Source: Thermoprotei archaeon
GTDB taxonomy: Archaea > Thermoproteota > Thermoprotei > Thermofilales > B20-G17
Direction: 5' to 3'
Length of the DNA stretch: 11,733 nucleotides
Assembly: GCA_003649515.1 (NCBI GenBank)
Contig: QMSC01000026.1
Coordinates: 1-11,733 of the forward strand
Shown: positions 6,669 through 11,733 of the stretch, piece after piece
Layout: every line of letters starts with the position of its first letter
Numbering within the stretch: position 1 is the first letter of the stretch
Notes under the pieces: generated by a model
Seen by the model: only the letters and a program-made list of their open reading frames with translations
The model's database searches: none
Told to the model about the DNA's origin: nothing
Program-made: the position numbers and the translations under genes

Positions 6669-7995
6669 TTTTCTTGAGAACGCTTATCGTGAAGCCTATG
6701 GTGTCATGCACATGGGGGTACAGTCTCTGCATCTGTCTAAAGCCTAGTAATCCTCTACGACCTATAAATGGTACATGTTCTACTAACTCTACTTCATTCC
6801 CAAATTCCTCTAAGAGTCTCTTAACATTGCACTCGTTTTCCTCCACTGTAAATGTACACGTCGAGTAGACTATCAGACCATTTCTCTTAACCATTTCTAG
6901 GACATTCCTTAGAATACTATATTGAATATCCGCATACGTTTTAATGTAGCTCTCTTTAATCCATAACCTTACTTCAGGACTATGTCCGAGAATTCCGAGA
7001 CTGCTACAATCGGGATCCACCAGAATTTTATCGAACTTAACTGGTGACCGATATGCTCTGGCATCTGCTACGAAAATATCAATATTATCAAATCCAGCTT
7101 CTTTAGAGTATTTCTTTAAGAAGAGAAGGCGGGAGAGAGATATATCAGTAGCTATGATCCTTGCTCTTAGAGCTGAGAGCTGGGCTAAATGAGTAGTTTT
7201 ACTGCCTGGCGCTGCGCATGCATCTAATATTAGTTGGTTAGCCTCCGGAGAGACTATATGTCCAACTAGAATAGATGCCTTGTCTTGTATGTAAAACAGC
7301 CTCTCCTTATATTCTGGAAGTCTTGAAAGAGCTGATCTTACTTTCTCTATTTTTAGAGTATCAAAGAACACGTCGTCCCGCACGACGGACAATCCTCTAC
7401 CTCTAAGCCTTTTTAGCAACCCTTCCGTAGATATTTTAAGAGTATTAACCCTTATCCACAGGGTAGCAGGCTCATTAAACCTCTTTAGTAATTTTATGGT
7501 CTCATCTTCGCCCAGGATCTTTACGAGGTATTTGACAACCCATAGAGGCTGCGAGTATCTTACAGCAAGCCTTTCGAGGCCGCCATATCCCTTTAATACT
7601 TCACGGATCTCGAGCCCCCTTAAAATTCTAAAATCTTTATACGTGATATTCAATTGTCCTTTAAAATACTTGGTCAATGCTTTTATTCTGTTACTTTTTA
7701 TGTCCCTGAAGACTATTTCATAAACTACTGCTCTTAGCAGGTTTCTCATGAAGGGCGATAAACGATCCGCCTGTAGGTCAAAGACGCACTTAATGATAGT
7801 ATCTAGGAGCCTGAAATTCCTAAGAACTGCTAAAGAGAAGGCTCTTATAACACCTTTTACAGGATATAGGTCGGGGTTGTCTGAAAAATACCTCTCCATA
7901 GTTAAGCGCAGAGACAGACGCTTACGCTCTACCTCCTCTAAGACCTCAGCTACGATTACCTCTATAGGTTTAAGTTCTCTCCTCACTGGCTTCAT
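6661..7995 (-). CDS. RsmB/NSUN-family RNA cytosine-5 methyltransferase with NusB-like N-terminus
   Basis: SAM-dependent m5C methyltransferase acting on tRNA or rRNA (NOL1/NOP2/Sun family). Seen in 444 aa: an alpha-helical N-terminal region (about 1-130) with the look of the NusB-like domain of RsmB; a linker/PUA-like or RRM-like region; FYIQDKAS at 234-241; motif I DACAAPGSKT at 258-267; ATDIS at 282-286; motif IV LVDPDC at 325-330; and motif VI VYSTCT at 376-381. Both family cysteines are present: Cys380 (normally the nucleophile) and Cys330 (product release). The usual PPC of motif IV is PDC. Substrate position cannot be inferred. The start is ATG 7995; a TATA-like TATATTATA (complement of 8013-8021) and no clear Shine-Dalgarno suggest a leaderless transcript. 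Confidence 0.92.
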   Translation of the reverse strand: MKPVRRELKPIEVIVAEVLEEVERKRLSLRLTMERYFSDNPDLYPVKGVIRAFSLAVLRNFRLLDTIIKCVFDLQADRLSPFMRNLLRAVVYEIVFRDIKSNRIKALTKYFKGQLNITYKDFRILRGLEIREVLKGYGGLERLAVRYSQPLWVVKYLVKILGEDETIKLLKRFNEPATLWIRVNTLKISTEGLLKRLRGRGLSVVRDDVFFDTLKIEKVRSALSRLPEYKERLFYIQDKASILVGHIVSPEANQLILDACAAPGSKTTHLAQLSALRARIIATDISLSRLLFLKKYSKEAGFDNIDIFVADARAYRSPVKFDKILVDPDCSSLGILGHSPEVRLWIKESYIKTYADIQYSILRNVLEMVKRNGLIVYSTCTFTVEENECNVKRLLEEFGNEVELVEHVPFIGRRGLLGFRQMQRLYPHVHDTIGFTISVLKKIK

Positions 7996-8012
7996 ACGTT
8001 ACAGCTCAGTAC

Positions 8013-8021
8013 TATAATATA
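8013..8021 (-). promoter_or_regulatory. TATA box for the RNA methyltransferase gene
   Basis: The minus strand reads TATATTATA here, centred about 22 nt from the ATG at 7995, with an A-rich stretch upstream that could serve as BRE. No convincing ribosome site lies between, which is consistent with leaderless translation. Confidence 0.5.
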
Positions 8022-8035
8022 CATTTGAAACCGAT

Positions 8036-8051
8036 GAAAATGAATTTATAT
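8036..8051 (+). promoter_or_regulatory. BRE/TATA promoter facing the gene-free interval
   Basis: GAAAATG (8036-8042) directly followed by AATTTATA (8043-8050) makes one of the best BRE plus TATA pairs in the window. It points right, into DNA with no recognised gene. The predicted start is near 8073, that is, at the ATGATGA at 8074. It cannot easily serve galU, whose ATG is 300 nt away and which has its own TATA box. Confidence 0.5.
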
Positions 8052-8174
8052 TCATGCCCCATGTTATTCTGAGATGATGAAGGTTAAAAGCTATGACTTT
8101 TACGGAATGATTTGATCCAGGCTGCTGAGTAGCTTCTGAAAGGATTAACTACAAGCTTCCTTGCACCTTATTGC

Positions 8175-8215
8175 TTAACGGAGTTAACGGTGAGAACTCA
8201 CGTAAACTCCTTTAA
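8175..8215 (+). repeat. Long imperfect inverted repeat (hairpin)
   Basis: Pairs read directly: TTAA 8175-8178 with 8212-8215; a C/T mismatch; GGAGTT 8180-8185 with AACTCC 8205-8210; an A/A mismatch; ACG 8187-8189 with CGT 8201-8203; a bulged G at 8190; TGA 8191-8193 with TCA 8198-8200; and a GAAC loop. That is 16 base pairs in a 41-nt span with two single mismatches and one bulge. No long U-run follows, so it does not look like a simple terminator. Confidence 0.6.
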
Positions 8216-8234
8216 TTGAATTAGATGTCTCGTA

Positions 8235-8250
8235 ATTACGTCAACGTAAT
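8235..8250 (+). repeat. Perfect 6-bp hairpin with TCAA loop
   Basis: ATTACG (8235-8240) and CGTAAT (8245-8250) are perfect inverted copies around TCAA. The left arm also belongs to an overlapping 10-bp perfect palindrome, CGTAATTACG (8231-8240). It could be RNA structure or a protein-binding site upstream of galU. Confidence 0.5.
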
Positions 8251-8292
8251 ATGCTTGAAATAATAGATGAATAGCTGTGAAAACTTAGAAAC

Positions 8293-8339
8293 TATTTTAT
8301 AGTCTTAGAGAGTATGAAAGAGTAAGTGTTTCTGGTGGT
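8293..8339 (+). promoter_or_regulatory. galU promoter and ribosome binding site
   Basis: TATTTTATA (8293-8301), preceded by AGAAAC (8287-8292) as a possible BRE, predicts a start near 8323. GGTGG (8334-8338) lies 6 nt before the ATG at 8345 and can pair partly with the CACC of the archaeal 16S tail. Confidence 0.55.
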
Positions 8340-8344
8340 TTAAC

Positions 8345-9208
8345 ATGGAACCTATTAAGGCTGTCATTCCAGCTGCAGGCCTCGGTACACGCCTGTTACC
8401 TGCAACGAAGGAAATGCCCAAGGAAATGCTCCCTCTGTACTCACGCTATAAGGAGGGGAAAATTCTACTTAAACCCCTTCTCCATATGATCTTTGAACAG
8501 ATATACGATATAGGCGTAAGGGAGTTTTGCTTTATTGTGGGTAGAGGCAAGCGGGCGATCGAAGATTACTTCACACCAGATGATAACTTTATAACATTTC
8601 TATACGAGAGGAATAAAGGCGGCTACGCGCATTGTCTTCTTGAGTTTTACAAGAAAATAAGCGACACAACGATCGTTTGGATAAATCAGGAAAAGCCTTC
8701 GGGATTCGGAGCGGCTGTCTACAAGGCTAAGCCGTTTGTGGGAAATAGTAGCTTCGTCGTTTATGCAGGAGATACATATATCTATTCAAAAAATAATGGT
8801 CATCTTCAACGCTTAGTAGACATATTCCTCGAAACTGGGGCGGCTGCCGCCTTCTTAGTAAAGGAAGTGGAGAATCCGGAGAATTACGGTATAGTGGAGG
8901 GTGTTCTGAAAGATCACATTATAAAAGTAAAGAGGGTGCTAGAAAAACCCGAGAAGCCCCCTACCAACCTGGCTATAGCAGCTGTTTATGTCTTTAGTCC
9001 AGCCATATTTAGAGCCCTTGAAAAAACACCCTTAGGTAAGCGAGGAGAAAAAGAGCTCACAGATGCTATCCAGAAGCTGATAGATTGGAAGTTAAACGTA
9101 TTGGCCGTAAAGATAAACGACAATGAGTTCTGGCTTGACATAGGTACGCCGGATAACTACTGGCGAGCACTTCAACAATCGTATATAGTAGCTAAGACCT
9201 GTAGATAG
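8345..9208 (+). CDS. galU: UTP-glucose-1-phosphate uridylyltransferase, archaeal type
   Basis: Makes UDP-glucose from UTP and glucose 1-phosphate, feeding cell-surface glycans and protein glycosylation. Seen in 287 aa: the nucleotidyltransferase signature at 10-30 (AAGLGTRLLPATKEMPKEML), where ATKxxPKEMLP is the GalU hallmark; LKPLLHMIFEQIYDIGVREF at about 42-61; GRGKRAIEDYF at 66-76; the uracil/sugar loop QEKPSGFGAAV at 115-125; the metal-binding Asp in AGDTY at 141-145; NYGIVEG at 180-186; EKP at 200-202; ELTDAI at 237-242; and WLDIGTPDNYWRA at 263-275. It lacks the extra features of thymidylyltransferases (RmlA), so UTP is the best guess, though nucleotide choice is not proven by sequence. 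Its last 17 nt overlap the convergent gcvT. Confidence 0.93.
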   Translation: MEPIKAVIPAAGLGTRLLPATKEMPKEMLPLYSRYKEGKILLKPLLHMIFEQIYDIGVREFCFIVGRGKRAIEDYFTPDDNFITFLYERNKGGYAHCLLEFYKKISDTTIVWINQEKPSGFGAAVYKAKPFVGNSSFVVYAGDTYIYSKNNGHLQRLVDIFLETGAAAAFLVKEVENPENYGIVEGVLKDHIIKVKRVLEKPEKPPTNLAIAAVYVFSPAIFRALEKTPLGKRGEKELTDAIQKLIDWKLNVLAVKINDNEFWLDIGTPDNYWRALQQSYIVAKTCR

Positions 9209-10295
9209 AGCTTCGAATAAACGGAAAATCCGCGAGCCTTCCTGAAAATCTTTTACCTCTAACATCTAGCTCTAAGCTCAATCCCAGAAAAGCGTGAGAA
9301 GGACGAAGATACACTTGTGCTATAGGTCTCTTCAGACATGGAGAAAATGTTCCGCTTGTCACATGTCCCACTTCAATTTCCCCCGCGTAGAGCTTCATCC
9401 CCCTTCTCGGTATAGGCGAACCCCTTCTCAATAGGATACCATATCGAAGGGTTTCTACTCCCTTGCAGTACTTCTCCATTAGCTTGTCATATCCCTTATA
9501 GTTCCTCTTTTTATAGGAAAATACCTTATATCTAGCCTCTAAAGGCGTTATATTTTCGTCTATTTCACTGCCGTATAAGCAGTAGCCCATCTCTATTCTG
9601 AGAACATCGCGGGCTACGAGCCCCGCTGGACGAGCCCCTGCCTCTAGTAACCTTCTCCACAAGCTTCTCGCACCACTCCTTTCACATATCATTTCAAAAC
9701 CTATTTCACCAGTCCACCCGCTCTTACTTAGCGTTATAGGTGGCGCCACTTGAGTGTTTACGTCCTCCTTAAACTCTAGAAAGTTTAGTGCATTAGCGTC
9801 TATTTTTAAAGCCTTCTCTAGGATCTCAGGAGAAAGAGGTCCTTGAAGAGCCAACATAACGGTATTCTCAGTCACGTCGAGAACTCTTACTTTAAAGTTG
9901 TACTCATCTCTAATACCTATAATCCAGTTATAGTCCTTTGAGCGATTTACTGCATTTCCTATCACAAGAAAACGATTTGCATCCATTTTGTATACCATGA
10001 CATCGTCTACAAAGCCGGCGTTATTGTTTAAAAAGGCCGTGGGGCCTATTATCTTCCCTTTAACTTCTCTGCGTACGAAACGCGGCAGGGCATATTCAAG
10101 CATGCTGGCAGCGTCTTCACCTTCTATAATTATTCGCGTCATATGCGATACATCGAAAACTGTAGCCCTAGTACGCGTGTTTAAGGCCTCTTCTAACGAA
10201 CTCGTAAAGGCTAGTGCTGTACGCCATCCCGCAAAAGTACCTATATGTGCACCCATTCTTTCATGCTCTTCTATTAGAGGCGTTTCAAAAATCAT
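9192..10295 (-). CDS. gcvT: Aminomethyltransferase, glycine cleavage T protein
   Basis: Transfers the aminomethyl carbon from lipoylated H protein to tetrahydrofolate (or an archaeal folate analogue), releasing ammonia. Seen in 367 aa, a normal length: TPLIEEHERMGA at 5-16 and AGWR at 22-25; FDVSHM at 47-52; VDDVMVY at 96-102, with the Asp pair that includes the catalytic residue of the family; NAVN at 114-117; LQGP at 150-153; GWTGEIGFE at 193-201; ARDVLRIEMG at 228-237; TPLEARY at 250-256; and VTSGTFSP at 312-319. No key residue is missing, and YgfZ-like degeneration is not seen. No gcvH, gcvP or lipoate gene is in this window, so the rest of the system must lie elsewhere. ATG 10295 has a TATA-like TTTAATAAAA (complement of 10319-10328) about 27 nt upstream, again suggesting a leaderless mRNA. 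Confidence 0.94.
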   Translation of the reverse strand: MIFETPLIEEHERMGAHIGTFAGWRTALAFTSSLEEALNTRTRATVFDVSHMTRIIIEGEDAASMLEYALPRFVRREVKGKIIGPTAFLNNNAGFVDDVMVYKMDANRFLVIGNAVNRSKDYNWIIGIRDEYNFKVRVLDVTENTVMLALQGPLSPEILEKALKIDANALNFLEFKEDVNTQVAPPITLSKSGWTGEIGFEMICERSGARSLWRRLLEAGARPAGLVARDVLRIEMGYCLYGSEIDENITPLEARYKVFSYKKRNYKGYDKLMEKYCKGVETLRYGILLRRGSPIPRRGMKLYAGEIEVGHVTSGTFSPCLKRPIAQVYLRPSHAFLGLSLELDVRGKRFSGRLADFPFIRSSIYRS

Positions 10296-10367
10296 GGCTA
10301 TATCTTAAACGTTATTACCTTTTATTAAACTTATTAAGGAGAGAGGTCTAAAAGAGGTCTAAAAGCG
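10296..10367. promoter_or_regulatory. Divergent promoter, gcvT / biotin carboxylase
   Basis: A 72-nt spacer. TTTTATTAAA at 10319-10328 can serve as a TATA box in both directions: leftward it predicts a start near 10297, at the gcvT ATG; rightward near 10348-10350, just before the second Shine-Dalgarno copy of the carboxylase gene. A second candidate, ACGTTTAAGATATA (minus strand, about 10298-10312), is less well spaced for gcvT. Confidence 0.45.
10343..10364 (+). repeat. Tandem 11-bp duplication carrying the ribosome binding site
   Basis: GAGGTCTAAAA occurs twice with no gap (10343-10353 and 10354-10364). Each copy contains GAGGT. The second copy is 9 nt before the ATG at 10368, the first 20 nt. 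Only the second is placed for normal initiation. Confidence 0.7.
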
Positions 10368-11733
10368 ATGAGAAAAATGAGAGAGATAAGGAAGATCTTA
10401 ATAGCGAATAGAGGCGAGATAGCTGTAAGAGTGATACGTGCAGCTCGTGAACTCGGCATAAAAACAGTTTCCATGTACTCTGAGGCAGATAAAGACTCCA
10501 TGCATCGATACTTAGCTGACGAAGCCTACCTATTAAAGGGGTACGAGGCGAGGGAAACCTACTTGAACATAGAGAAAATAATCTCCATAGCCAAGAAAAG
10601 TGGGGCTGACGCGATACATCCAGGCTACGGTTTCCTTTCCCAGAATCCAGCCTTTGTAAGGAGAGTTGAGGAAGAAGGGATCATCTTCATAGGCCCTCCT
10701 GCACGCGTACATGAATTCGCGGGGAATAAAGTAGGTGCTAGGAAAGCGTTACACGAAAAAGGTTTCCCTGTGGTTCCAGGTTCCTTTGAGCCCTTAAGAG
10801 AAGCCGAGGAAGCCGTGGAGGTAGCTGAAGAAATAGGTTATCCCGTAATACTAAAGCCAGTTTTAGGAGGAGGGGGAGTCGGCATGAAAATATGCTTCGA
10901 CGAAAGGGATCTTTTAGAGAACTTTAATCTGCTTCAGAAACTTGCTATTTCCGCTTTTGGTAGCGAGGAAATGTATATCGAGAAATACTATGAGCCAGTA
11001 CGCCATATCGAGGTCCAAGTACTAGGAGACCTTAAGGGTAACGTTATTCACTTATTCGAAAGGGAATGTTCAATACAGAGACGTTTTCAAAAGATTGTCG
11101 AAGAAGCCCCTTCTCCCGCGCTTGACGAGGAAAAGAGAGAAGCTATAACCCGTACAGCGGTAGGTATCGCGAAAGCTATAGGGTACTCTAGTGCTGGCAC
11201 CGTTGAGTTCATCTACATACCCTCCGAAGAGAAGTTTTACTTCATTGAACTAAATTCAAGAATCCAGGTTGAGCACCCAGTTACGGAAATGATAACTGGA
11301 ATAGATATAGTAAAGGAGCAAATAGTCATAGCTGAAAACGGGGAAATAAGTATAGATCAAGATGAAATATTCCTTAGAGGACATGCCTTTGAAGCGAGAA
11401 TATACGCTGAAGATCCCAGTAAAAACTTCGCCCCCGCCCCCGGCAGAATCGTCTCCTTTATACCTCCCTACGGTATCGGTGTCCGAGTGGACACTGCATG
11501 CTATCCTGGCTGTGAGATCCCTCCATTCTATGACCCTATGATAGCTAAGTTAATAGTCTGGGGCCGCTATCGTGAGGAGGCTTTAAGAAGAATGTTAGGC
11601 GCCCTCGATGAGTTCACCATAATAGGCGTTCCAACAAACATTCCTCTACATAAAGTGATATTTGAAGACAAGGATTTCAAAGCAGGCAATTATGATACGA
11701 AATTTATAGAGAGAAAAGGGCTTATTGAAAAGG
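10368..11733 (+). CDS. Biotin carboxylase subunit (acyl-CoA or pyruvate carboxylase), 3' end cut by the window
   Basis: Carboxylates biotin on a carrier protein using ATP and bicarbonate: the first half-reaction of acetyl/propionyl-CoA carboxylase or archaeal pyruvate carboxylase. Seen in the 455 codons present: KILIANRGEIAVRV at 9-22; HPGYGFLSQN at 84-93; Lys121 in GNKVGARKAL; the ATP-grasp lysine Lys163; the Gly-rich loop GGGGVGMK at 167-174; RHIEVQVLGD at 212-221 with His213; ECSIQRRFQK at 233-242; Glu280 in GTVEF; ELNSRIQVEHPVTE at 294-307 (Glu294, Asn296, Arg298); and RIYAEDP at 344-350. The usual His of QRRHQK is Phe240. The biotin carboxylase core is nearly complete; a tail of about 45 residues, or a fused biotin-carrier domain, would lie outside. 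Subunit or acyl-CoA specificity cannot be decided here. ATG 10368 has GAGGT 9 nt upstream. Confidence 0.93.
   Translation, partial: MRKMREIRKILIANRGEIAVRVIRAARELGIKTVSMYSEADKDSMHRYLADEAYLLKGYEARETYLNIEKIISIAKKSGADAIHPGYGFLSQNPAFVRRVEEEGIIFIGPPARVHEFAGNKVGARKALHEKGFPVVPGSFEPLREAEEAVEVAEEIGYPVILKPVLGGGGVGMKICFDERDLLENFNLLQKLAISAFGSEEMYIEKYYEPVRHIEVQVLGDLKGNVIHLFERECSIQRRFQKIVEEAPSPALDEEKREAITRTAVGIAKAIGYSSAGTVEFIYIPSEEKFYFIELNSRIQVEHPVTEMITGIDIVKEQIVIAENGEISIDQDEIFLRGHAFEARIYAEDPSKNFAPAPGRIVSFIPPYGIGVRVDTACYPGCEIPPFYDPMIAKLIVWGRYREEALRRMLGALDEFTIIGVPTNIPLHKVIFEDKDFKAGNYDTKFIERKGLIEK

Larger units (their letters stand above)
8074..8250 (+). ncRNA. Candidate small RNA or gene remnant (unrecognised)
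   Basis: Transcribed-looking segment without a convincing protein. Starting at the predicted transcript start are ATGATGA (a perfect C-box sequence, also two Met codons) and a 13-codon frame, MMKVKSYDFYGMI, ending at TGA 8113-8115. CTGA (D-box-like) occurs at 8125-8128 and 8136-8139. Two hairpins follow: a long one at 8175-8215 and a 6-bp stem with a TCAA loop at 8235-8250. A third, weaker stem may pair 8140-8144 with 8158-8162. Alternatives are a C/D sRNA at the 5' part, a structured RNA, or a decayed short gene: frame 8133-8219 is open for 28 codons before a TGA but matches no family I know. No known archaeal stable RNA (5S, SRP, RNase P, tRNA) was recognised. The 3' end is undefined. Confidence 0.25.

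Noticed and set aside
8111..8128. Possible antisense match of a C/D guide to the 16S rRNA 3' end (TGATCCAG versus CTGGATCA)
   Set aside because: Only 8 nt match, and pairing fails next to the D-like box where the guide rules need it; chance is likely.
8180..8216. Factor-independent terminator at the large hairpin
   Set aside because: Only TTTAATT follows the stem, no upstream gene on the plus strand needs it, and the stem has internal mismatches.
8103..8219. Decayed protein gene reading RNDLIQAAE, stop, then a 28-codon frame
   Set aside because: It contains a TAG, has no start codon, and 28 open codons are not rare at this base composition; kept only as an alternative for the gap.
9988..10308. 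106-codon plus-strand frame opposite gcvT
   Set aside because: A shadow of the gcvT coding strand; the opposite frame holds FDVSHM, DD and other gcvT motifs, and no family pattern is visible in this one.
1..11733. CRISPR array, insertion sequence, tRNA or rRNA genes
   Set aside because: No regularly spaced repeats, transposase motifs, terminal inverted repeats, T-loop sequences or rRNA signatures were seen on either strand.

Overview
The window reads as a compact piece of an archaeal chromosome, most likely from a thermophilic member of the Thermoproteota/TACK group. The reasons are a TIP49/RuvBL-type helicase, an archaeal-type GalU, TATA/BRE-like elements about 25 nt upstream of start codons (several transcripts look leaderless), AGGTGA/GAGGT-type Shine-Dalgarno sites, frequent AGA/AGG arginine codons, and TTG/GTG starts. 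The exact lineage cannot be fixed from sequence reading alone. No mobile element, CRISPR array, tRNA or rRNA was seen.

Left part (8-3223): a rhomboid intramembrane protease points left. Diverging from it is a three-gene unit: a metallo-beta-lactamase-fold protein that has lost most of its metal ligands, a site-2 (M50) intramembrane metalloprotease with a PDZ domain, and a small multi-pass membrane protein. The short divergent promoter holds a 9+9 bp perfect inverted repeat lying over both TATA boxes. Two mechanistically different intramembrane proteases that may share one control site make this the most suggestive candidate system here.

Middle (3209-7995): a TIP49 AAA+ ATPase (minus) converges on the membrane gene. 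It diverges from moaA-moaC, two early molybdenum-cofactor genes. A purine-type phosphoribosyltransferase follows, with its own TATA box inside the end of moaC. An RsmB/NSUN-type RNA cytosine-5 methyltransferase with an N-terminal NusB-like region converges on it.

Gap (7996-8344): about 350 bases without a convincing gene. It carries a good promoter, a 13-codon leaderless mini-ORF and two clear hairpins, so it may encode a small RNA or be the remains of a gene.

Right part (8345-11733): archaeal-type UTP-glucose-1-phosphate uridylyltransferase, a convergent aminomethyltransferase (GcvT), and a divergent biotin carboxylase that runs off the window end. All three convergent gene pairs overlap at their stop codons, and most other spacings are under 150 bases.
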